NCBI GenBank assembly: GCA_021785115.1
Contig: JAJYGO010000368.1
Span: 1-5,670 of the forward strand
Direction of reading: 5' to 3'
DNA length: 5,670 bases
Source of the DNA: Chloroflexota bacterium
GTDB taxonomy: Bacteria > Chloroflexota > Limnocylindria > Limnocylindrales > CSP1-4
Below are positions 1-4,630 of this stretch, one piece after another (the stretch's first letter is position 1; each line of letters opens with the position of its first letter). A program made the position numbers and the translations under genes. The notes under the pieces are model-generated. The model was not told where the DNA came from and made no database searches. It was given only the letters and a program-made list of their open reading frames with translations.

Positions 1-624
1 GAGCGCGCCCGCCGGGTACGCAGCGCGCAGCACCGTCGCGTGAGCCCGGATCCGGACCCGGTTCGTGGTGCTCTCCGCGAACAGCAGCCAGGTCCCGACC
101 TGGGCCGGCACCCAACCCCGCTCCCGCCCGATCACGGGCGCCAGGCGCCGCTTGCGGTCGAGCGTGCCCAACACTTCCTGCACGTCGACAAGCTCAGTCT
201 TGAGCTCGACGACCAGCAGCGTTCGGGTCGCCGCGTGCCAGGCCAGCACATCCACGACTCCGCGCTCGGCGTAGACCGCGAAGCTGACCTCCGGTGCCAC
301 CGACCAGCCCGGCAGCTCCGCGAACATCCGTGCCACCTCCTCGTGCATCGCCGAGTGGCGCGCGTTCATGAGCCGGTCCAGGTCGCCGCCGCGCCAGCGC
401 GGCACCAGGTCGAGCCGCACGTCCAGCGCGGCGCCCACTGCTCGCAGGCTGTCGACGGAGAGCGGCCCCAGGTGGCCTCGCTCGATCCGCGAGACCTTCG
501 TCTGCGAGACTCCGGCGGCGCACGCCAGGTCCGACTGGCGCCAGTTGCGCCGGACCCGAAGCGCGCGAATGACCGACCCGACCCGCTGATCGTCCACGGG
601 CGGATTGTCGGGGGACGACCTCAT
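1..624 (-). CDS. XRE-family helix-turn-helix protein with a PD-(D/E)XK-like C-terminal domain (partial, C-terminus off left edge)
   Basis: Reading leftward from ATG at 624-622, the frame stays open for 208 codons to base 1 with no stop, so the C-terminus is missing. Residues 14-72 form a Cro/CI-type HTH: IRALRVRRNWRQSDLA, then GVSQTKVSRIERG (38-50) as the recognition region, then LSVDSLRAVGAALDV. Residues 107-165 look like a restriction-endonuclease fold: E112, D125 in GVVDVLAW, the E140-L-K142 pair in VVELKTE, then Q149 and DRKRR (156-160). The HTH is clear; the nuclease-fold reading is inferred from motif spacing, and catalysis is unproven. It could be a DNA-binding regulator with an inactive nuclease-like sensor, or a defence or toxin-antitoxin component. 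No Shine-Dalgarno sequence precedes the ATG, so the start is likely but not certain, and the transcript may be leaderless. It is transcribed divergently from the toxin-antitoxin operon to its right. Confidence 0.85.
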   Translation of the reverse strand, partial: MRSSPDNPPVDDQRVGSVIRALRVRRNWRQSDLACAAGVSQTKVSRIERGHLGPLSVDSLRAVGAALDVRLDLVPRWRGGDLDRLMNARHSAMHEEVARMFAELPGWSVAPEVSFAVYAERGVVDVLAWHAATRTLLVVELKTELVDVQEVLGTLDRKRRLAPVIGRERGWVPAQVGTWLLFAESTTNRVRIRAHATVLRAAYPAGAL

Positions 625-630
625 CGGCCG

Positions 631-650
631 ATTACCAGCCACTTTGCTGG
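631..650 (-). promoter_or_regulatory. possible -10 element and small dyad upstream of the XRE-family gene
   Basis: On the minus strand a GGTAAT hexamer (plus-strand bases 631-636) ends 6 bases before the ATG, a spacing that would suit a leaderless transcript. It overlaps a small dyad, CCAGC at 635-639 and GCTGG at 646-650 with a 6-base gap, which could be an autoregulatory site for the HTH protein. GCTGG recurs at 670 and 700 in the same intergenic region. No convincing -35 box is visible, so this is tentative. Confidence 0.25.
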
Positions 651-700
651 ACCTCGCCGCGGCCGCATCGCTGGACGGAGGACCATCCGCGGGCGCCTCG

Positions 701-733
701 CTGGCAGGCCGCCCCGCGCCTCTGTAATGTACA
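701..733 (+). promoter_or_regulatory. promoter of the vapBC operon with TGTACA operator core
   Basis: A -35-like CTGGCA (701-706, 4 of 6 to consensus) is followed after 16 bp by TGTAAT (723-728, 5 of 6 to TATAAT). The -10 overlaps a dyad, TGTA (723-726) and TACA (730-733) around ATG, and the exact hexamer TGTACA at 728-733. TGTACA is the established core of the E. coli YefM-YoeB operator, and the antitoxin encoded 25 bp downstream belongs to the same Phd/YefM superfamily. Repression by the toxin-antitoxin complex at this site is therefore a reasonable inference. Confidence 0.5.
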
Positions 734-744
734 CTGCGCCAGGC

Positions 745-760
745 AGGAGGTGTACCGTTG
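745..760 (+). promoter_or_regulatory. ribosome binding site deciding the TTG start of the antitoxin, overlapped by a second TGTAC element
   Basis: A perfect AGGAGG (745-750) lies 7 bases before TTG at 758-760, which fixes TTG as the start codon; no in-frame ATG or GTG lies in this spacing. The dyad GGT-GT-ACC (749-756) overlaps the Shine-Dalgarno and repeats the TGTAC core of the upstream operator, with a centre-to-centre distance of about 23 bp. A protein bound here might also occlude translation or transcript start, but that is speculation. Confidence 0.6.
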
Positions 761-1018
761 CAGGTCGGCGTCAAGGAGCTTCGCGACCATCTGGCCGACT
801 GGCTGGACGCCGTCCAGCGCGGCGAAGAGATCACCGTAACTGAGCGCGGCAAGCCGGTCGCGCGGCTCATCCCGGCCAGGGGGCTCTCGACCTACGAGCG
901 CCTGGTCGCCGCAGGCGTCATCACACCGGCCAGGCGGCCCAAGAGGCCCTCCGCCGAGCATCCGACCATCGAGGGGCTCGGCTCCGTGTCCGACATCGTC
1001 CTCGAACAGCGACGGTGA
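758..1018 (+). CDS. vapB: Phd/YefM-type antitoxin of a VapBC toxin-antitoxin system
   Basis: An 86-aa protein starting at TTG behind an AGGAGG. The N-terminal half is a typical Phd/YefM DNA-binding domain: VGVKELRDHLADWLDAVQ (residues 3-20), RGEEITVTERGKPVARLIP (21-39). The C-terminal half carries YERLVAAGVITPARRP (46-61) and ends GSVSDIVLEQRR, the kind of flexible tail that in this family wraps around and blocks the PIN toxin. Family knowledge says such antitoxins dimerise, bind the operon promoter alone and more tightly with toxin, and are degraded by proteases under stress. The toxin gene follows after 10 bp, and the upstream region has TGTACA-type operator sequence. The length is normal for the family and nothing looks broken. 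The identification is strong; the name VapB follows from the partner, since the fold itself is Phd-like. Confidence 0.93.
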   Translation: MQVGVKELRDHLADWLDAVQRGEEITVTERGKPVARLIPARGLSTYERLVAAGVITPARRPKRPSAEHPTIEGLGSVSDIVLEQRR

Positions 1019-1028
1019 CCCGGCAGCG

Positions 1029-1466
1029 GTGAACGCGTACTTCGATACGTCGGCGCTGGTCAAGCTCCTCGTGACGGAGCCAGGATCGGACTTCGCGCGG
1101 GCGCTCTGGGACTCCGCCGGTTCGCCGGTGACCAGCCGCATCACCTATGTCGAAGCGCGGTCGGCACTCGCTGCGGCGTGGCGAGCACGGCGACTTCCCG
1201 AGGCGACGCCCGACCGCAGCAAGCAGCTGCTCGAGGGATTCTTTCGTGAGATGGGCGTAATCGAGGTTGACGCTGCCATCGCACGAGCCGCCGGTGACCT
1301 CGCCGAGCAGAACGGCCTGCGCGGTTACGACGCCGTCCACCTCGCCTCCTCGCTGGCGCTCGACCCGGAGGACACCGTGCTCGTGACGTGGGACCGCGAC
1401 CTGGCCTGGGCCGCGTACGCTGCCGGCCTCTCCCTGGCCGGGATCGACCTGGGCGACTCTGGATGA
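1029..1466 (+). CDS. vapC: VapC-type PIN-domain ribonuclease toxin
   Basis: A 145-aa protein from GTG at 1029. This start is preferred because it gives the canonical PIN N-terminus with AYFDTSALVKLLV directly after the initiator. The acidic residues expected in a PIN active site are present: D6, E42 in TYVEARSALAAA, D101 in LRGYDAVHLASSLAL, and D122 in VTWDRDL, with D124 nearby. Family members are Mg2+/Mn2+-dependent endoribonucleases that cut tRNA, rRNA or mRNA and stop growth when the antitoxin is lost; the target here cannot be read from sequence. The Shine-Dalgarno is weak, so translation is probably coupled to the antitoxin gene 10 bp upstream. The gene is intact and of usual length. Downstream, a 6-bp hairpin without a T-tract is the only terminator candidate. 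Confidence 0.94.
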   Translation: MNAYFDTSALVKLLVTEPGSDFARALWDSAGSPVTSRITYVEARSALAAAWRARRLPEATPDRSKQLLEGFFREMGVIEVDAAIARAAGDLAEQNGLRGYDAVHLASSLALDPEDTVLVTWDRDLAWAAYAAGLSLAGIDLGDSG

Positions 1467-1503
1467 CAGTTGCCCCTTGACGGTCGGGGGCACGGTGGGC
1501 AGG

Positions 1504-1578
1504 ATGGGACGGATATCGTCCCATAATGTATACCTTATTGGCCGTATTTCGTCCAATGGCGCATACATTGTTGGACGA
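1504..1578. repeat. operator-like repeat array with 33-bp period upstream of the ATPase gene
   Basis: Two dyads of identical layout (8-bp arm, 5-bp gap, 8-bp arm) lie exactly 33 bp apart. The first is ATGGGACG (1504-1511) and CGTCCCAT (1517-1524), a perfect pair. The second is ATTGGCCG (1537-1544) and CGTCCAAT (1550-1557), with one mismatch. A third left arm, TTGGACG (1571-1577), is again in register but lacks its right partner. As direct repeats, 1505-1537 and 1538-1570 agree at 22 of 33 positions. An inverted pair AATGTAT (1525-1531) and ATACATT (1563-1569) is superimposed. The even spacing, about three helical turns, suggests a multi-site protein-binding region; autoregulation by the downstream ATPase or binding of another regulator is inferred. 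Confidence 0.7.
1522..1527 (+). promoter_or_regulatory. -10-like hexamer inside the repeat array (candidate promoter of the ATPase gene)
   Basis: CATAAT matches TATAAT at 5 of 6 positions and lies in the AT-richest part of the intergenic region, overlapping the right arm of the first dyad. No good -35 lies 16-18 bp upstream; TTGACG at 1477-1482 is too far away. If this is the promoter, it is weak or regulator-dependent, and occupancy of the dyads would block it. Confidence 0.3.
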
Positions 1579-1595
1579 GACTCGGTTTCCATCGT

Positions 1596-1602
1596 AGAGG
1601 GA
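1596..1602 (+). promoter_or_regulatory. ribosome binding site of the ATPase gene
   Basis: AGAGGGA lies 10 bases before ATG at 1613. The match and spacing are moderate, but it is the only purine-rich run in the right place and supports the chosen start. Confidence 0.45.
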
Positions 1603-1612
1603 CGCCCATCTC

Positions 1613-3043
1613 ATGGCTCGCACCAGGATCGGCACCATTGCCCAGGAACTCACTAACCTGAACCCCTGGTGGCGATCCTCTGCCTGGGCCGCGAACGATT
1701 CCGATCTCCGGGCCGTTCGCGGGTCCGGTCTTGGGTATGAGGCGCAGTGCCTGCAGGACCTGGCTGCGGGCGGGCTGTACGTTCTTCGGGGACCCCGACG
1801 GGTGGGCAAGACGGTTGCCGCCAAGCAGGCTATCGCCCGACTCACGAGGGAGGGCGTCCCGGGATCGGCCATCGTCCGCGTGGCCGTTGACGGATGGTCG
1901 GCAAGCGACCTCCGGACCGTCGTCCAGAATGTCACGCTGCCGCGTCTCCCGGATGGAGCGAAGCGCTGGTGGTTCATTGACGAGATCACCAGCGTGATCG
2001 GCGACTGGGCTTCGACCATCAAGTGGCTGCGCGACAACTACCCACCGTTCGCGGACGCGACGGTTGTCGTCACGGGATCGAACGCCCCCGAGCTCACGGA
2101 AGCGATCGGGCTCTGGGCGGGCCGGCGAGGTGGTGTCGAGGACGTTGACCGCACCTTATTGCCGATCGGGTTCCGGACGTTCGTCAACCTCGTCCTCGAT
2201 GAGCCTCCAAAGGGTATCGGTCGTCTCCCACTCGGCGACCTGCACTCGTCGGTGGCCGCGGATGCATACCACCAGCTCGTGCCCTGGCTCGGCGACCTTG
2301 CACGGATGTGGGATCTCTATCTCATGTATGGGGGCTTCCCGGTCGCGGCCGCGGCGGCGCGGCGGGGACAGCCGGTTCCCAGGTCGTTCATCGACGACCT
2401 CTTCAACGTGATCTTCAAAGACGTCTTCCGCGACAGCCTCAGCAGTGAGACCGCGACGACAGACCTGTTCGCGCGTCTCATGCTTGGAATGGGCAGTCCG
2501 GTGAACCTGAGCGAGATCGGGGATGCGGTGCAGATGTCGCATCACGCCGTCGCGCGTCATGTCGATTACCTCCGGAACGGCTACCTGGTGTGGACCTGCC
2601 CGCAGAAGGACGATGACCGATGGGTTGCGCTCCCCAAGGCACAGCCGAAGCTTTACGCGATCGATCCCCTTGTCGCGCGCCTCCCTCACCTTCGCCGGGC
2701 GGCGCGACCCGACGCGGACGTCACCGCCCTTCACGAAATGATGGTGGGCATGGCCATCAGGCGAGCCGCCGTGGGCGCCCAGCAATCCTGGACGGGTGAT
2801 GAGTTCCTCTTCTACCATCGAACGCCCACCCGAAAGGAGATCGACTTCGTCTCGGAGCTGCTGGGTGGCGTGGCGATCGAGGGGAAGTTCATCGAGGATG
2901 GATCATGGCGAGGGGATGCCGCCACGGTCGAGGCGTCCGCCTGGGAGGGAGTGCTGGTGACACGGACGGTTCTCGACACGGGCGATCCCGAACGAGCCTG
3001 GGCGGTGCCAGCCGGCACCCTTGGATACCTGCTCGACGTGTGA
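1613..3043 (+). CDS. AAA+ ATPase of the AAA_14/DUF4143 type with C-terminal nuclease-like motif
   Basis: A 476-aa soluble protein. Residues 54-67 carry Walker A (GPRRVGKT, 60-67), residues 119-124 carry Walker B (WWFIDE), and VVVTGSN (151-157) fits sensor 1. GRRGG (170-174) followed by TLLPIGFRTF (181-190) is the hallmark post-core segment of this ATPase group, as is YGGFP (239-243). Residues 297-327 form a winged-helix-like segment (NLSEIGDAVQMSHHAVARH...). The C-terminus has KEIDFV (408-413) then VAIEGKF (420-426), a D411...E423-x-K425 arrangement as in PD-(D/E)XK folds and typical of DUF4143. Family members are common in accessory DNA; their biochemical role is largely unknown, and regulation or defence roles are only inferred. 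It has its own upstream array and no coupled partner, so it is probably a single-gene unit. The family assignment is strong; the function is not known. Confidence 0.9.
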   Translation: MARTRIGTIAQELTNLNPWWRSSAWAANDSDLRAVRGSGLGYEAQCLQDLAAGGLYVLRGPRRVGKTVAAKQAIARLTREGVPGSAIVRVAVDGWSASDLRTVVQNVTLPRLPDGAKRWWFIDEITSVIGDWASTIKWLRDNYPPFADATVVVTGSNAPELTEAIGLWAGRRGGVEDVDRTLLPIGFRTFVNLVLDEPPKGIGRLPLGDLHSSVAADAYHQLVPWLGDLARMWDLYLMYGGFPVAAAAARRGQPVPRSFIDDLFNVIFKDVFRDSLSSETATTDLFARLMLGMGSPVNLSEIGDAVQMSHHAVARHVDYLRNGYLVWTCPQKDDDRWVALPKAQPKLYAIDPLVARLPHLRRAARPDADVTALHEMMVGMAIRRAAVGAQQSWTGDEFLFYHRTPTRKEIDFVSELLGGVAIEGKFIEDGSWRGDAATVEASAWEGVLVTRTVLDTGDPERAWAVPAGTLGYLLDV

Positions 3044-3609
3044 GCTGATCCGAGGCGTGCCGGCGGAGCTGTGCGGGAGCGGACCACCAGCCGGAGCCGC
3101 GCTGTGGACGGCGCGCATCTCGCCACGTCTGTCACATGTCCGCGCCGATCGCCCAGGGGACCCTTCGCCTGCGCCGTTTGCATCCCCAGCACGCTTTCCG
3201 CCGCGTAGGCCCGGTTCGTCTCGCAACTACCACCCGGGGGACCCGTATGCGACGAGTGGGCCGTCCGGGCGTTGGGAGCGCCTGCCGGGACGTTCCCTGC
3301 CGCTGCTGCCGGCGCGACCCACGCACGGATCCGCTGCGCGTCACGTACCCCAAGGCGCTTGCCGGACCCGCTTTCGGCAGGCGGACGCGCTTGCGAGGCG
3401 CAAAGTCCGGCACACCGTTCCACCCATGACCGTTACGCAGGAACCGCCGGCCTGCGTGTGTCTACGACGCCCTCCGCCTCACGGGCGACAGCGGATCGTC
3501 GACCGCTGCATCGTCGGCGCCCGTCCGCATCGGCTGGGGCGCGGCGATCACGTGCTTCGACCTCTTCCCGCTGCACCTACGAGCAGCTCTTCAGCCCTGG
3601 CGCATCGGG
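3044..3609. other. gene-free stretch between the ATPase and nucleotidyltransferase genes
   Basis: Several frames are open for 90-200 codons on both strands, but all translate to Arg/Pro/Ala/Ser-rich sequence without recognisable domains, lack ribosome binding sites, and conflict with one another, as expected of GC-rich non-coding DNA. I see no RNA gene, insertion-sequence end or clear terminator. A weak stem, TGCCG (3360-3364) with CGGCA (3375-3379), is the only hairpin I would note. The stretch is long compared with the tight packing elsewhere in the window and may hold remnants of a lost gene. Confidence 0.5.
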
Positions 3610-3638
3610 TTGACTGCGGAGTGTTCCTACCATAGCGT
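3610..3638 (+). promoter_or_regulatory. candidate promoter of the nucleotidyltransferase operon
   Basis: TTGACT (3610-3615, 5 of 6 to the -35 consensus) is followed by a 17-bp spacer and TAGCGT (3633-3638), which keeps the T, A and final T of a -10 element. Transcription would begin near 3645, leaving a leader of about 80 nt before the GTG start. The -35 is good and the -10 mediocre. Confidence 0.4.
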
Positions 3639-3645
3639 CAAGGAC

Positions 3646-3729
3646 ATGACAGGGGACCGCCTGAAGGAGCAGCGGGCTGACACGGGGCCAGGGTCTCGCC
3701 TGACGCCTCCATGGAGGGTCCGTCCGTGA
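3646..3729 (+). other. 27-codon leader reading frame overlapping the nucleotidyltransferase start
   Basis: ATG at 3646 opens a 27-codon frame (MTGDRLKEQRADTG...) whose TGA (3727-3729) overlaps the GTG start at 3726 as GTGA, a layout often seen in translational coupling. AAGGA lies almost adjacent to the ATG, too close for a good Shine-Dalgarno. It may be chance, or a non-functional leader. The peptide matches no family I recognise. Confidence 0.15.
3713..3718 (+). promoter_or_regulatory. ribosome binding site choosing GTG 3726 over ATG 3711
   Basis: GGAGGG lies 7 bases before GTG at 3726. The upstream in-frame ATG at 3711 has no Shine-Dalgarno and would itself overlap this site, so the GTG is the better start and the protein is 5 residues shorter than the longest frame. 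Confidence 0.65.
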
Positions 3730-4244
3730 CACTGCCGCGACCGGAGCTGACTGCGGTACAAATGCGCGAGTTCCTGGGCGAAGTCGGCGAACGCCTCCGG
3801 GCCAGGGGCGTCACCGGCGAGATCGTTCTGGCGGGCGGGGCAGTCATGGTCATGGCCCTGCACGCGCGCGGCGGTTCACGCGACATCGACGCTGTGTTCA
3901 CGCGAGAGCCCGAGGCCATCCGTGAGGCGGCTGCCGAGGTGGCGGAGGCACACGGCCTGCCAATCGTCTGGCTCAACGACCACGTCCGGGTGTTCGTCGC
4001 GCCGGACGCACCCACGGTCGCCCTCTTCGAGGTTCCCGGGCTGCGCATCCGCATGGTCCGCCTCGACTACCTGTTCTGCATGAAGGCGTGGGCTGGAGAT
4101 CCGGTCGATCAGCGAGACCTGCGCACCATCGCGAAAGCCCTGGGTGTGCGCGACGAGCAGGAGGCCTACGAGATCGTGCGCCGCTACTCCTCGGGCGCGC
4201 CGTCGGAGGAAGTTCAGATCCTGCTCGAGAGCCTGTTCGAATGA
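3726..4244 (+). CDS. AbiEii/DUF6036-like nucleotidyltransferase (putative toxin-antitoxin component)
   Basis: A 172-aa protein from GTG 3726, chosen for its GGAGGG. IVLAGGAVMVMAL (33-45) followed by GGSRDIDAVF (49-58) is the GG...S.DxD signature of minimal nucleotidyltransferases of the AbiEii type, with D53 and D55 as the expected metal ligands. RLDYLFCMKAWAG (112-124) and VDQRDL (127-132) supply the later K120 and D131 of the same fold. Relatives transfer a nucleotide to RNA or protein; AbiEii/MenT members act as toxins by modifying tRNA, while MNT members act as antitoxins. Which applies here cannot be told. It is much shorter than AbiEii and lacks an AbiEi-like upstream partner. Its stop overlaps the next gene's start as ATGA, so the two are translated together and probably act together. 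The fold assignment is good; substrate and role are inference. Confidence 0.85.
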   Translation: MTLPRPELTAVQMREFLGEVGERLRARGVTGEIVLAGGAVMVMALHARGGSRDIDAVFTREPEAIREAAAEVAEAHGLPIVWLNDHVRVFVAPDAPTVALFEVPGLRIRMVRLDYLFCMKAWAGDPVDQRDLRTIAKALGVRDEQEAYEIVRRYSSGAPSEEVQILLESLFE

Positions 4245-4630
4245 CCACCGCGTACCAGGCCCAGACGACCGTCGACACGATGGCGCGGATCGCTGCAGGA
4301 GTCGATCCCTGGATCGCGTATCGCGATTTCCTCGAGGACTGGACGTATCTGCCCGACTCCCGCTCAACCGTCATCGAGCAACCGCCGCCGTTCTCCGGCG
4401 AGGAGCAGCGCCGATGGGCCGCTCTCCTGGCTGCCTCGGTCGAGGCGCTCTGCGCCCGGGATGGGCTTCACGTACCCGCCTGGACGCGACATCGCGACTT
4501 CCGATTGAGGGAGCCCTGGTACCTCTACGAGGGGACCGGACGGATCCGGGCGTGGCTCCGCGAGACGACGCCAGCCGCATTCGCCCGACGCAACATCTGG
4601 AGCGGAAACCGGATTCTGAGACGGACCTGA
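4241..4630 (+). CDS. unrecognised 129-aa protein coupled to the nucleotidyltransferase (candidate partner)
   Basis: Starts at ATG 4241, which overlaps the nucleotidyltransferase stop as ATGA, and ends at 4630. I do not recognise a named domain. The protein is soluble, without signal peptide or membrane segment, and aromatic-rich: GVDPWIAYRDFLEDW (20-34), RRWAALLAASVEALCARDGL (57-76), VPAWTR (78-83), LREPWYLYEG (89-98), WLRETTPAAFARRNIWSGN (105-123). The well-spaced Trp/Arg/Pro motifs and GC-rich codon use make it a believable conserved gene rather than a shadow. It shows no RX4-6H motif of HEPN toxins and no obvious DNA-binding segment. The overlap suggests a two-component unit in which one protein controls the other; that is inferred from arrangement only. 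Its end overlaps the following glycosyltransferase start. Confidence 0.82.
   Translation: MTTAYQAQTTVDTMARIAAGVDPWIAYRDFLEDWTYLPDSRSTVIEQPPPFSGEEQRRWAALLAASVEALCARDGLHVPAWTRHRDFRLREPWYLYEGTGRIRAWLRETTPAAFARRNIWSGNRILRRT

Noticed and set aside
758..1466. Antisense open frames of 170-300 codons across vapBC and the ATPase
   Set aside because: They are shadows in GC-rich DNA; the sense proteins have complete, recognisable active sites.
1471..1492. Hairpin TGCCCC/GGGGCA after vapC as a terminator
   Set aside because: The stem is only 6 bp with a 10-base loop and no T-tract, so it does not support a terminator call.
3205..3235. GGTTCGTCTC looks like a tRNA T-arm
   Set aside because: There is no acceptor stem, D-arm or anticodon arm that folds around it.
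3395..3410. GAGGCGCAAAGTCCGG resembles the conserved GAGGAAAGTCCGG start of RNase P RNA
   Set aside because: The match is interrupted, and none of the other conserved RNase P RNA blocks appear downstream at a proper distance.
2812..3423. Long antisense frame overlapping the ATPase 3' end and the gene-free region
   Set aside because: It covers well-supported coding sequence in antisense and has low-complexity composition; no ribosome binding site or domain.
3021..3635. Long open frame on the plus strand from TTG 3021
   Set aside because: It starts inside the end of the ATPase gene, lacks a Shine-Dalgarno sequence, and gives Pro/Arg/Ala-rich sequence without domains; typical of GC-rich non-coding DNA.
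3610..3729. Decayed Phd-type antitoxin suggested by SVKDM..DRLKEQ and a 10-base match (GCGTCAAGGA) to the vapB start region
   Set aside because: The similarity covers only about a dozen residues and no further Phd motif (such as RGKPVARL) follows.
4241..4630. HEPN-type toxin identity for the 129-aa partner of the nucleotidyltransferase
   Set aside because: The RX4-6H motif is absent; the nearest arrangement is R73-x3-H77, and the Trp/Pro-rich pattern does not look like an all-helical HEPN domain.
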